Source of the DNA: Lasiosphaeris hirsuta
Lineage: Eukaryota > Ascomycota > Sordariomycetes > Sordariales > Lasiosphaeriaceae
Direction: 5' to 3'
Length of the DNA: 64,000 nucleotides
NCBI GenBank assembly: GCA_030549175.1
Contig: JAUKUA010000003.1
Span: 1,240,001-1,304,000, forward strand
Part shown: positions 45,401-57,800 of the stretch, piece after piece
Layout of the letters: every line of letters starts with the position of its first letter
How positions within the stretch are numbered: the stretch's first letter is position 1
Made by a program: the position numbers and the translations under genes
Notes under the pieces: model-generated
Database searches by the model: none
What the model saw: only the letters and a program-made list of their open reading frames with translations
What the model was told of the DNA's origin: nothing

Positions 45401-45887
45401 TCACATCATCCATAGGTATCCCTTGTGGAGTATTCGCTCGAGCCAATGCCCTCTCGCTACACCAGCAACCGCAACCGCAAACATAAAAACAACATCCAAG
45501 AACCGATGAAACACGAACAAAACTCCCGTGGTATCAAAGCCAGCAACTCGCAACTCTCGGAGCCCGACTAATGCATGAATCTGAAGGTAAAAAATAGGTA
45601 TGTTTCTAAAAAGAAGCAGAAACATAAAGAAGACCGCCCCGCCAAAGCCCATACCACTATAAACACCTCAGGGCTTCTGTAATTATCTGTCTGTTTTTTG
45701 TTCAACTTGTACCAGCCACCCATGCCAGAACAAAAGAAAAGAATCTGCTAACAATTGATTCGTTGATGATATGATGACATGTATGCATGATCCTCGGATG
45801 TATGCACCTCAAAAGGGGGTTATGATCGTAAATATGTACAGCGAAAGTTCGTTATTCCATCTTCACCATGTCGAGTCGTACCCTTTT
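42418..45887. other. Intergenic, no supported gene
   Basis: 3.5 kb between ATG5 and the large disordered-protein gene. The part near 42418 is the ATG5 promoter. Frames over 100 codons at 43.3-44.1 kb overlap on both strands and have no domain. A 66-codon minus frame at 44580-44780 has protein-like composition but no other support. The stretch next to 45887 is probably 3' UTR. Confidence 0.55.
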
Positions 45888-48800
45888 CTAAGCAGCGCTT
45901 GTCTTCTTGCGCCGGGTGAAAAAGCCTCTGTTTTCATCCCGGTCGACAGGCGGCGGGGAGTATTGGTTCGCCAGGTTCGGAGGGGGTTCCGAGTTCTTGA
46001 AGAAATCAGCCAAGTCCGAGGTTCCCCGCGCAGGCACCGAGACCGCATCACGAGGCTCAAACTTCTTCATCGGGACCCGTCTGCTGACTGGTGGAGGCCC
46101 GTCGCTCATCATCGCGGATGCTTTCGAGTAGGTCGAAGATGGCCCATTCGAGAAGCTCGAGCTCACACCATACTTGTCGGCTCCAGGTGGGATGTTCACC
46201 TGTATGGGAATGTAACCCCTTCCACCACCCGATCGGCTGGCTGTGCTTCTCGTCTCCGCCGCTGCGATCGTCGGCATCGGCGTCACGGGACTTCTGGGGC
46301 TTGAACTACCCGACGAGTTGCCGCCAGTTTGGCTGCTATCCCGCCGAGTGAACCTGGCCATCAAGCTCGGAGCGCTTGCCTTCTTCTTAGGACGGTTCTG
46401 AGGCTGGGCATTGACGAACGGCTGTATTACCGGCTCTGGCGGGGGCGGGACATTTCTGAGGAAATCCATCAAGCTTTCCTCTTGAGTTTGCTGTCGCCTC
46501 CGGGGTTTGGGCGCCGCCTCTTCTTCATCCTCATCCTCTTCATCACTGATATCAATGGCGTACGGGTCACGCACGCGTCGGGTCTTGCGCTTGGGCATCG
46601 GCATATCGTCGTCTCCCATGCCTCCAAAGCGGCTGTTGCCGCCGGGGAGAGGCTTGTTCCTCCCAAGAAGCGCGCTCTGCGAGTTGATCGACGAGGGAAC
46701 CGAGCGCATCGAGTTCTCCGTGGCATTGGTTGAGGCCTGGCTGCTCCTGATCTCGACGTCACGCAGTTGGGCATCCACAGCTTTTCCACCTACAGCGGCC
46801 GCCAATTGATCCGAGTCCATTGTCGTCCGGAAAGGAGCAACGGTTCTCGGGATGCGGGGGTTGCCTGCGTTGCTCGGTGGCCCGCGGCGAATGAAGTCGA
46901 TCAGATCCGAATTATCATCCTTGGAGTTAACAGCAGCCTCACGGGCCTGTAGCCGCGCCCTGCTTACACTGCCTGTAGAGACAGCCGTAGGTACGCGGCT
47001 GGATTCGATGCTTGACTTGGAAATGGGTATAGGGCCAGCGGCATTGCGCAGCGCGCTCGCCGGAGCCAAACTGCCACCATTAGGACCAGTCGAGCGGATA
47101 AAATCAGCGAATTCGGCAATAGATTCACGAGGCAGCCTCGCATCCCTCGCCTGGGGAGGGTTGACGCGTGACTTGGCAGATACCGAGGTTGTAACCCTTG
47201 TCGCAGGGGTGGTCTGAGAGCTGACGATGCTGTTATTACGATGCCCATCTGGTACAGGATATGAAGTCGAGCGAGTGATTAACATGGATCTCTCGACATC
47301 ACTCGGTCTTGCGACAGATGATGAACGAGAACGCTCCCCGTTTTGACGAGTATCCTCACTCTTCCGGGTCTTGACGGCAATGATGGGACTTCCAGTTGTA
47401 ATGGAGCGACTTGATTGCGACTGTTTACGAGTCAGCATATTATCATCGACTGAGATACAGTGCACCATGTGAACTTACATCCATGTCACGCATTCCCTCA
47501 GGGGTCAACGTGTATTGAATCGTTTCGTCGCTCTGGATGAGCTCTTCGAAATTCCGCGCAACATCGCGGTCGCGTGAGTGTGTGGTCTCCTCAGAGGTCC
47601 GTACAGGCTTCAGTCGGGTCGTAGAAGTGCTTGAGTTCGAGCCAGAGGTATGTTGTTGTCTCGTCGCCATGCTTCCGGATTCCGAATTTCGAGGAAACGG
47701 CTCAGAAGGACTACGAGTACGGACGCGCTCCACCGAGACTTGGCCAATGGTTGAGGGCTGTGTCTGAGGTGGAGTTGCGTGTCGTCCGGCGTTTCGTTCA
47801 GGGACAGAAGGTGGTGCCGGAACCGGCGACGGCACAGACCTCGGCGGGCTATCTTGAAGAAGCTGGGCCGATCCCCTACGAGGGGACTCTGGTTTGTCCT
47901 CGTGAAAGAATGTTCCTGGCGAGGTCGAAGACAGTATGGTGACTTTGGTGACTGGTCTTACAGGAGAAGGGGGCGCCTGGTTCCTCCGAGTGACCGAGCC
48001 AAAAACGGATTGCGCACCTGGCACGATGGGCTGAATGTTGACGTTGTAAGGGTCGGCAGACATGGGCTCCGGGATGACAGCCAGACTGGTTCCTGCGCCG
48101 CTGTGAGTGCTGGTAGGGCTCGTAGGAGATGCTGTCTCGTCGATGCCAGTGATCTCCTCCGCCTCTGAGATCGAATGGCCCGATGACAGCGCAGACTTGA
48201 TGACAGCCGGCGACCGGAAAGCAGACATGCTATCAGGCGAGCGACGCATCCTGTCTTCGCCAATTGGTGGGGTTCTTCCTCCACTGCTGCGCGACAAGTT
48301 CGTCTGGCGTATATTCTCAGTCACGTCCGTCGAGCTGCGTCGGGATCCTCCCAAACCAGGGCTTCGATGATTCGACACATCAATCAGGCGGGCAGAATGA
48401 ATGCTAGGCGTTCTAACCGGCAAGCCAGTGTTGATTGTGGTAGGTCTCCCGTGCTCCGAGGCGGCAGGCGAGATGCTTCGGCCAGAGATGGACACTCTTG
48501 ATGACATGAGAATCAGTGGCTCCTCAATACTCACTTCATCATCCTCGTCCTCAACTTCTTCCTCCGCATGGATTGTATCGAATGACTTTCGGGCGGCCAC
48601 AGGTGTGGCTTCTTGAACGACAGTGCGGGGCGGCGGTGTCGCTACCTCCTCTACATCCGATCCGGCTTCGGTGTCGTACGAAATGGGGCTTTGAACTTCG
48701 GAATGCGCGATCTGGTCATCCCTGGGAAACCCTTCGGGGGGGACGCCACCGGGAACCTGCCCATCTTCCGATTGGGGGTCCGCAAGTGTTGGTTCGCTAT

Positions 48801-50199
48801 CCTCTAGGCGTTGTCGCTTCGAGCTGTATGGAGTCACAGCTGGAGTCGGTAGTGAATTTGAGCGCTTCCGGCTCGGAACGACGGGTTTTTGCGATTGGGA
48901 TTGCGTTGGCGTTGGGAGACTAAAAGCGCCAACGGCCGGGAATATCATTAAGCTCTTGGGACGCACTGGTAACAGCTCTTCATCTTCATCTTTATCCTCG
49001 GTTTCGTCGTCACTATAGTAGGTAAGCCCGGGTACTTCAATCTCATCCACGTCGTAGTCGCCAATTGGCAGAGGAATGCCGGCAGCAAATAGGTACTCCT
49101 CGAGAGGCTCCTGAACAAAGTCATCCTCCTCATGTTCATCAATCCTGGCTTCCATTTCATTGGCGGGTTCGGGGACGGTTTCCGGGACGGTGGGCTCAGC
49201 CAGGACGCTGCTGGGCGATCGCAAGTGCCCAGATGTGCCCCGCATGGAATCCTTAGAGAAAGAGCGGGATAGACGCTGGTCCATTGTGGTAATAGCGGGC
49301 GACCGAATCTTTTTCTTCCATGCTCTCCATAATCTGCCCAGTGTTCGGTCGAGCGCAACGCGCTCCATATCAAGCTCCTCCACGACAACTCTGTCGGCGA
49401 TATCCTCAGGGCTCCGCGCACCGTCCCTGAGCTCCTTCTCAAACTTGACGCGTAGGCGGTGATACGAGGCTTGTCCCGCCACGACGAGGGCCTGTTCACC
49501 CATAAACTCCAATATGGATGTCAAAAAGATAGCCACGGCAGGAGAAACAACTTCCGAGGGGCGGTCTCCGGCCCCCGTTTCGAGATGCCCTGACTCCATA
49601 TAGAAATCTTCATCCTCCTCCTCCATGTCGCCGAGCGATGAATAGACCATGCACCGTAGCCGTGTGCGCTTCCAAGCAAGCTCCAAATCCCAGTCCGACG
49701 GCGAGCTGGGCTCCGAAGTTGCCTGTAGGTCCTCGTCATCACCCCCTAGATACTCACGCAGCTCCTCGTCTGCCTGATTGATAGCATCCTTAGCAAGCTT
49801 TGGCTTGAGGACCTCTGAAACGGCTGGTCGTAGGGCCGACAGGGAGGTCGAGCGCGCGATGGAGAGGAAGTTGAAAAGAAGCTGGTCGAGGAAATTGTTG
49901 ACGAGCTGGAGAGCGGCGTTCGATACCATGGCCGTCTCACCCGAGGGTTCGACGCCATGCTGGTCGTACCAGGCGTCAGCATGGCTATCGTGGTCATTGG
50001 TAACGATTTGCGACGCGGCGGAAGCGGCGATGAATGCCGCCTCGGGTGACACAGACAGCGGGGGCGACATGAAGCTGTGGGCGATAGTCGACGGCCGGTC
50101 ACTGGATATGCTCTGTGTTCTTGAGCGTGAGATGCGTTGGGGAGGGGAGGCGACGCCCGAGGAGGGTCGAGATACGGCTGGCTCTAATGAGGGAGCCAT
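45888..50199 (-). CDS. Large disordered protein, histone-fold-like N-terminus and four D-F motifs
   Basis: Exons 50199-47479 and 47420-45888 join in phase 0 across a 58-nt intron (donor GTAAGT, branch GCTGAC, acceptor AAACAG) for 1417 residues. I recognise the pattern of a protein conserved in filamentous fungi but know no function. Residues 92-152 are helical (AALQLVNNFLDQLLFNFL, then SALRPAVSEVLKPKLAKDA). After an acidic insert another helical stretch (220-252, AVAIFLTSILEFMGEQALVV) resembles part of a histone H2A-type fold. From residue 300 on it is Ser/Pro-rich and acidic with basic patches (KRKTRRVRD near 1184, FTRRKK near 1407). Four copies of a short motif, roughly [LF]-x-D-F-[ILF]-[RK]-x-x-x-P, occur near 1010, 1079, 1224 and 1376. 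Basic patches suggest a nuclear site; that is inference. Confidence 0.82.
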
Positions 50200-53100
50200 T
50201 TTGTCGACCTTGGTGTAACTTGGGCACCCAGATGCAGACCTGCTGCTGTTCTGCGAGACGGCAGACGGCTAGGGCAGCGAGGCGGGTGACCAACAGCACG
50301 GTGAGGGGCCGAGCATTCAAGGTGGGCGTGTCGGCGTAGGATTTTTGAAGCGGGCGGCCGGGCTCGCAGGGCGGTGGGCGAGATTGCGGTGCAGAATTAT
50401 GGACGAGGCAAGTGGGTGGGACAGGGCGAGATAGTTGGTCTTCGCAGGGCTGGGACGGCACGCTGCTTTTAGTTAGTCGGCTTTGGGCACAGCAGCAATG
50501 GGCGGACAAACTGAAACGAGACGGGCCATCGAGAGGGGAAGGAGGGGTGTGGTAAGGATGGACAGGCGGGCAGCCAGACAGGCAAGCAAAACACAAAAGG
50601 GTCCCTTGGACTCCTTGGAGTCCAAGTCGGGTCGGTGTGTGTGTGGTGTGTGGGAGAGATGTGGGAGAGACGCAGCGGGTGGACGGCACTTTCATGCGCC
50701 GTTCTGCGTATGGAAGGTCTGCGCAGCTATGGAATTGGAACACCCAATGCACGTCGCAATGTATCGCAATGTGCCAAAGAGCATCTGCCCGCTGGGCTTG
50801 CTGCTGGCTTACTTCTGGGCATGCTGGATATAATGCCGCGGCCACGCTGACGGCCGAAAACGCGTTTCTTGCGATATTCCTTGCTGTTCCTGGCGTGCAA
50901 TGGGGGTACAAACGCCGGACCCAGCAGCCAGCCGACACCTTGTGCACCGCGAGTATCTGGTGGCAGAATGGAAGCGATAATTTTGGAAAAAAACCACCAC
51001 TCTATACGGCCCACGGCAGCAAGCAGCCAGACGCAGCCAGACGGCAGGCTCAAGAGGGGCAGAGGTGCATGGACAATGATGACGCCGTGCCGTGCCCTGC
51101 CTGGCTGCAGACTGGAGAGGGAAGAGTAAGATTGTAGAGCGTACCTGAGAAGCCGGAATAGATAGAGCAAAAGGTAATTATTGAAGGCGTCAGCGAGGAG
51201 GAGTAGGCGAGAAGATGCAACGTCCGCGTGGATTAAGGCGGCTGTAAGAGCTGCTGGGAAAGATATTTCGAGAAATGATGCCGATGGCTCAATGTCGGTG
51301 CCGCACACAAGCAGCTAGGGATCGGATATGCCGTCGAGAAGTCGTGAAGTCAGGAGGTTCGATAAAAAGGACTGCAATACTCCGTACGCCGAGCTGCAAT
51401 GCTGGGATGGCTACGCTAGATATGCTCGTGCTAGATGCTGGATGCTAGATGAGCTCGATGGGAAGAGAGATCGGGGAGAAATTTACAGCTTCCAAGGGGG
51501 CGGGATCGGTGGTTTTTCCTTGCCCCCTGCTCCTCGCGACCTTTCGGCCTGCCGTGGCCTTGAGGGTGCCCGAGAGAGGCAGACGAAGAACAACGGGTCA
51601 GGGGTTGCCAACATGAAGCCAGGAACGGCTTAGCAGCTCTTAGCAGAAGCGCAAGCGAAGGAATTCCAGGTTCGCTGGGTGAACACGACGGAGCTGTCCG
51701 GCTTGCACAACTGCCAAAAAGATGCCAGGAAGGTGCGAGCAGCTGCTAAAGCTGAGGTACCTCGCGCTAGCGACCAAATCCCTGCGTGGCCTGAAGGGTG
51801 AGATGCGACATAGCTAACGAGGTGGGGGGAGAATTGTTTTCCAACATTTGGGTTCTTTATGCTGCCCAGAAACGGGAATTGTCCTACAGTGCAACGCAGA
51901 TGCAATTGGGGCTGTCCAGGAGACTACCAATCCCTCTGGTATTTCTCTCCTCATTTTCCCCCTCTCTGTTTTTGTTTTACTGATCTCACAGCTTGGGACA
52001 ATTTGGTCCCCGTGGCGGCGTGACGGCCTGGCGGCGATGGATCAGGGGTGTTCGGGCGGGCTTGTGGGTCACAATCGGCAAAAGTGGATCATCGCAAATG
52101 GAGCCAGCATCCCTGCTAGCTCCAGGGCCGACGCCATATGGGCGGAGAGGCGCTTGATGGCCCCTGCTACTTCCCAGGACTGTCTCAGGAGGGAAGCTGC
52201 ACCAGATCAATGGGTTCAGAGATAAAACAGTTTGCTACACCATGGGGGCACTCTTTTCTCGAGTCTGCCGCCTCCAGAACGACCTGCTGGTATTCGGAAC
52301 GGCCTGCTGGTATTCGCAACGACCTGCTCAATTGATATTGTTAGAAGCATCTTCAGTTTAGCTGCCTTAGTAATTTTCTTTATAGTGACAGCAATGCAGC
52401 CACGCGATCAGAGCCCACGGCATATGGAAAAGACGAGGAAAGATGCAGGCGGGCACAGGCACAGGCACAACTGGAAGCACATCTGCAATGCTGCATGCGC
52501 CCCGCCATCTTCCATCTTCCGTGAGAGACGCAAAACCCGCCATCATCAGCGCCTTGGATGCGCCTTGGGCGCGCATTTGTTCGGTAACTAAAAGGGTCCC
52601 AATCCCATCGAGGCTCTGTGCGCTTCCTTTGACTCCATTTATCCCGGAGACGTCGTCGAGATCTGCGGGGGCCGGCAGAGCAAGAATCTTGTTCAGGCCA
52701 CCCTGCACATCTCCAGCAGATATATCTTGTGCATCTTGTACACAATTGGGACAAGCCATATTGACCAGACAGGCCAGAATGTTGCTGATCGCTCGTGGCA
52801 CACCGATTCTCCGCCTCGTTGCACTCTCGCATCACGCGCAGCTACAATATCACAGACAGTATTTCGGGCTCTCTCATCACGAAATCGAATCCGCCAAACG
52901 CCATGGCGCCTCTGACTCTCTCCCAGTCTGTGATTCCACGCGCTCTCTTTCCTTTTGGCCCAGCCTGCCAAGCAACCTGGGGGATCGCCGGTGTTGCGCA
53001 ATGGACTTCTCTTCGCAGTGCAACCCAAAGCACGGACCTATCAACCATCCATTCGACCACAGCGCAGAGAAGGCTCGAGAGAGCCGCTACCGAGGTCGGG

Positions 53101-54871
53101 AGGTCTGGGGGTTGACGATTTCAGCGCAGAAAAACGCACGACACACCTTGGAGCCACCCTCGCTCATGCCTGTCCCGAGGCTAACGACCAGTCCTGGGAG
53201 AAGGCCCGTTTCCTGAAAGGCCAGCGAGGTTGGTCTGCGTCACTGGTCCGTGGCGCCATCGCCCTCTTGATTGGGCCTGGGCAGCGCACGAAGAGAGCCC
53301 GTGCTTTGCTTTCTGGTGGTGATGGGGGGTGGTGGTGTGGTGGTGTGTGGTGTGTGCTGGCCAGTTCTGTTTGCTGGTCTTTAAGCAAACCCATTGCCAG
53401 GAGACCCCAAAAAACCTCGGCCAGTCAGTCGCAAACATGGCCTGCTTGGGAGTGGGAGTCTTTGCCCGCCTGCGCTGGGCAGTCCGTGGCACCGGGATCC
53501 GTGCCCTGGAGCGGGACTGCACCCCTCATTGCGACTTGCGATGCGACTGTGCGAGTAGGGGCCGGTTAATATCTCAAGCCAGCATCGTGACCTATCTGGC
53601 ATTGCTGGGTGCGTATGATTGGCCTTGTTGTCATATCCGTGTGCACGACGGGCTGCCCACATCAGACCGACCAGATGAGATGAACAAGTGTTCGGCAGTC
53701 AATTAATTGCTTTTTGTCTGTACCTACATTGTTTTAAGATAACCCCGAGATAGCCGAGCCGGGAGAAGCTGGAGTTGGAAGAAGTCGACTTTGCGCCCAA
53801 GATCCAAGATCTCACCGTTGCCAGGATTCTATATCGCATGTACGTATTTCGTTATGGCCAGTTGGCCAGGCCATATCGTAAGGGGCACCTTGTCAAGGCC
53901 GGATTCCCTTTTGTTTTCCCTCATGTCTTTAGCCGCACTCAACACGAGTGCCCGGCCAGCCATTATCACTAAGTTTGTGATATTCTCGCCACTGCAATCT
54001 TGCCTGGCGGTCAGCCGGCGGCCGGCTGCTCACCTCCCCCTTTTCACGACACACTTGACACACGCACCCCAAGACACACATGTGCAGTCCAGTGCAGGAC
54101 CTCTGGCTTGCCGAAACCCCCTCGGCCCGACGGGATTTGCAGATGCGGCCGGAGCCTCCGGTGCGGTGCGCTGGTGGCATAGCATATCGATACCCTCTGG
54201 CGCGGGCAAAAAGCAAAAGGGGGTGTCGCTGTTTCATCGTCGTCCAACTTCTATTTTAACCGCGAGTATCACTCCAGCCGGGTCCTGATCGGCTGCGGCA
54301 GAACGTCTCGAAGTCTTCTCTTTTTTCTATTCCGTTACCCCCTGCAGGTCAATCGCGGACCTTTTTTTTCCCTACGAGGTTTTGACTTCCCTTTGGCGGC
54401 TAGGGGTTCCGGCTGGACGGTTCCCAATGTCGGTGAGCGGGAATGCTGCCGTTGAGTCGCTACGCCAACGACCCACTAGTTTCCGAGATCCAGTGGGTGT
54501 TGGACTGACGAGTCGTTTGACGTCTTATTCGAGGACTAGTGGTTCCGAAGCTGGGACCATGGTTCTTGGGGCTGTGGGTGAGGTTGCATCGTCTAGTGGT
54601 GGTGTTCTAGCCCACTAGTTCTTGCCAATGCTGCCAATCCTATCATCAGACGAAACACTTGTCGCGGACAAAAAGTCGAGAAACCCAAGATTTTGCATTG
54701 CTAAACTTATCTACTAGCCTTGTACAAACTATTCTTGGTAAAAGGACTGACTAATTATTTATTAAGTAGGTAGCAGTTGACTGATAAAGAAATGGATGCA
54801 GTAGACATTGTGACTGACGCTGTGTCGTCACGCAAATGTTGCAATGTTTTGTTTCTCCCCTTATGCTCGCT
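50200..54871. other. Intergenic, no supported gene
   Basis: 4.7 kb. The part near 50200 is the promoter of the large minus-strand gene; the part near 54871 is downstream of the GPI-type gene. Several long frames (for example 52443-53216 plus, 52367-52801 minus) are antisense to each other and show no domain. A 20-bp tandem repeat lies at 52277-52329. Confidence 0.5.
52277..52329. repeat. 20-bp tandem repeat, about 2.6 copies
   Basis: Unit GAACGACCTGCTGGTATTCG, a second copy with one change (GGCC for GACC), then a partial third copy. Confidence 0.9.
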
Positions 54872-57800
54872 TTAGAGCACTTGCATTACCACACCTACAA
54901 CAACCGCCACCATCAGGCTGACACTGGTCTTCATACCCGCCGCTCCAGCGGTGACATACGCCGACGGCGCCGATGCCGTGCCCGCGGGCTTGCCGTTCGG
55001 CACGTTGCTCGGCTTCGGTGCTGGAGGCGGGGGCGGGGGGGCGTTGTTGAACGGCTTCTCGTCGGCCTTGTCCCCACCAGCCTTGCCAGGGTTCTGTTCC
55101 TGGCCCTGGCCCTGGCCGCCCTCATGCGGTCCGGCACCGCCGACGGCACCGCCTCCCTGCGGCCCAGCACCGACACCAGCACCAGAACCGCCCTCATGCG
55201 GTCCCGCGCCTGGAGCAGCACCAGGAGCAGCTGGCTCGTTGTGCAGCGGCACGGCGCCGTGTCCATCCTCGCCGTGGCCCTGCGCGGGGCCAGGCCCGAA
55301 CTCGCCGTGGCCAAACGCGCCCTCGTCGCCGCCCTCAAAGCCGGGCCCTTCGAACCCGAAGTGGTGTTCCTCCTCCTGCTGGGCATGTGGGCCCTCGGGG
55401 GCGCCGTGGCCTGCGTCGTGGGGGGTGTGGGCGGGGACCAGGTTCGGGTTAGCATATTGCTCCTCGCCGTGCTGCGGGGGTGGGGCGAGGTGCTGGTCAC
55501 CTCCACCGCCGTGCTCCGGGGCTGGTGCAAGGTGAGGCTGGGGCTGGGGCTTCCCGGCAGCCGGGTGCGGTGGCCCAGCTGGGGCCGGGTGACCCGGGGG
55601 TCCGATGGGTTCAGGGTGCGCGATCGGGCTGGGGCGTGGCGGGGCGCCACCGATGCCGCCAGCGTTGTTGTTGGCGCAGTCGGGCTGCGGGCAGGGGCTG
55701 TGCGGGCAGGGCTCCAACGGCGCGTTCTTGTCAGCGCACGAGGGACACTTGGAGTCGCCATGGTGGGAGTCGGGGCCGTGGGCGGGGCCGGTGGCGTTGG
55801 CGTGCTTCCATGGCTGCGATAGCTGCGAGGGCTTGGGCTTCTCGGCCTCCCAGCTGTGTGGCTTCTCGGGCTTACCGTGCGGCTTCTCTCCACCCTGAGG
55901 TTTCTCGCCGTGCTTCTCGCCCTGGGGTTTCTCGGGCTTACTGTGGGGCTTCTCGCCTCCGTGAGGCTTCTCGCCCTGAGGCTTCTCGGGCTTTCCACTG
56001 TGAGGCTTCTTGCCGTGCTTCTCGTCATGCTTCCCGTGGCCAGCCGACCCGGTGTGGTTGCTCCATTTGCTGCCTTCGAAGCCGTGATGTTCATCATCCG
56101 AGTCAGAGTCAGAGTCGCTATCACTGTCGCTACCACTGCTGCAGTCGGAGTCCGATCCGCTGTCCGAATCGGAACCGCAGTCGGAATCGGAATCCGAACC
56201 CGAATCTGAGCCCGAATCCGGATCGCTCCAGTCCGAGTCCGAGTCCGAGTCCGGGTCCGAATCAGAGTCGCTCTCATAGCTCTTGTGCTTCTTGTGGCCA
56301 TGCTTCCGGTGCTTCTTGTGTCCATGGCTAGGGCGCTCTACACGGCAGTGCTCGCCCACGCACGGGACTCCGGGCGGCGGCGGCGGCGGCACAAACTGGC
56401 ACCCCTTGCCCTCGCAGACCGCACCGTGCTTCTTGCGACAATACTCGTCACCCTCGCCGCAGTAGACGGCTGGCGGTGGGTGGGGGTGGTTGGTGTGGTT
56501 GTGATGTCTGATGTGCGGGATCGGGAAAGGGGCGGGCGGGTAGTACGGCCCGTCGATGCGGATCGGCTGGCATGAGTGCCACTCAGGGCAGCGATCGAGG
56601 TCGGGCTTGCACCACGGCCCCTCGCAGTCGCGGATGTGGCGGCAGGCGTAGCCCTCGGGGCAGTAGGGGCGGATGCCATAGGGGTGACCGTTGGGGTGGT
56701 TGTAGGACGAGTTGTAGTGACCGCCGCCTTGGGAAGCGCCGTAGGGGAAGCCTTGGTTGCCGTGGCCGAAGCCAGACTGGTTGAAGTGGCCGTGGTGGGG
56801 GAAGCCGTGGTTCCCGTCGTTGCCGTAGCCGGATTGGTTGTGATGGTCATGAGGGAAGCCATGGTTGCCGCCATAGCCGGGCTGTCCGCGGTTGCCGGGT
56901 CCGCCAAATCCGCCGTGTCCGCCGTTTTCATAGCCCGACTGTCCGCCGTGAGGGAAACCATACTGACCATCATGTGGGAAGCCCTGACCATTTTCGTATC
57001 CAGATTGCCCATGGTGAGGGAAACCGGGACCACCGTGTCCACCGTGTCCACCACCATGAGGGAAGCCCTGGCCATTTTCATAGCCAGATTGTCCACCCTG
57101 AGGGGAACCAGAGCCACCACGACCACCGCCATTGGGGAATCCAGGTTGACCATTTCCATATCCAGACTGTCCACCCTGGGGGAAGCCCGGCTGACCACCA
57201 TTTCCGTAACCTGGCTCAAAGGTCGGACCGCCGGAGTAGCCCGCGGGTGGATAACCCGTGGGACCTCTCGGGCCGTCCATGCCAAAGGGGCCTGGCGGGT
57301 GGCTGCCTCTGCTGAAGGGGCTGTCGAAGGGGCCGTTATCTCCGTAACCATCGTTGCCGTAGGGACCGTTCTGTCCGTGGGGCGAAGACCCCCCCTGCTG
57401 AGGCGGGAACTGGCCTTGGTTGCCGTGGTTTCCGTGGTTTCCGTGGTTACCTTGGTGGTGCCCGGGCTGAGAGAAGTCCTCGGGGTCTTGCTGCTTGCTC
57501 TTGTTCTTGTCCTTGTTCTTTTCCCTGTTGCCTCGCTGGTTGCCGTCCTTGTCGCCCTGGTTGCCGCCGAAGGGGCTCTTTTGGCCTTCAAAGGGGTTAT
57601 TGGGGGCTTTGAAACCGCCGCCCTTCTGGTTATCCTTGTTGTCCTTGTCCTTGTTTCCCTTCCTGCCAAAGGGATTCTTGAAGCGATCAAAGAACCCACC
57701 CTTGGACTTCTCCTTGGCAGGCGCCTGCTTCGCAGGCACAAGCGAGCCCCTGTGAGGAACCAGCTCGTTCTCGGACTCGCTGTCGGAAAACTCGTTCGAT

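Noticed and set aside
52367..52801. 144-codon minus-strand frame (start MPRAISNILACLVNMACPN) as a small gene
   Set aside because: No domain, no clear signal peptide, no splice support; antisense to an equally long frame. Cannot be excluded but not supported.
52443..53216. 257-codon plus-strand frame as a gene
   Set aside because: Overlaps a minus-strand frame over the same bases, no domain, amino-acid makeup typical of translated non-coding DNA, no supporting promoter.
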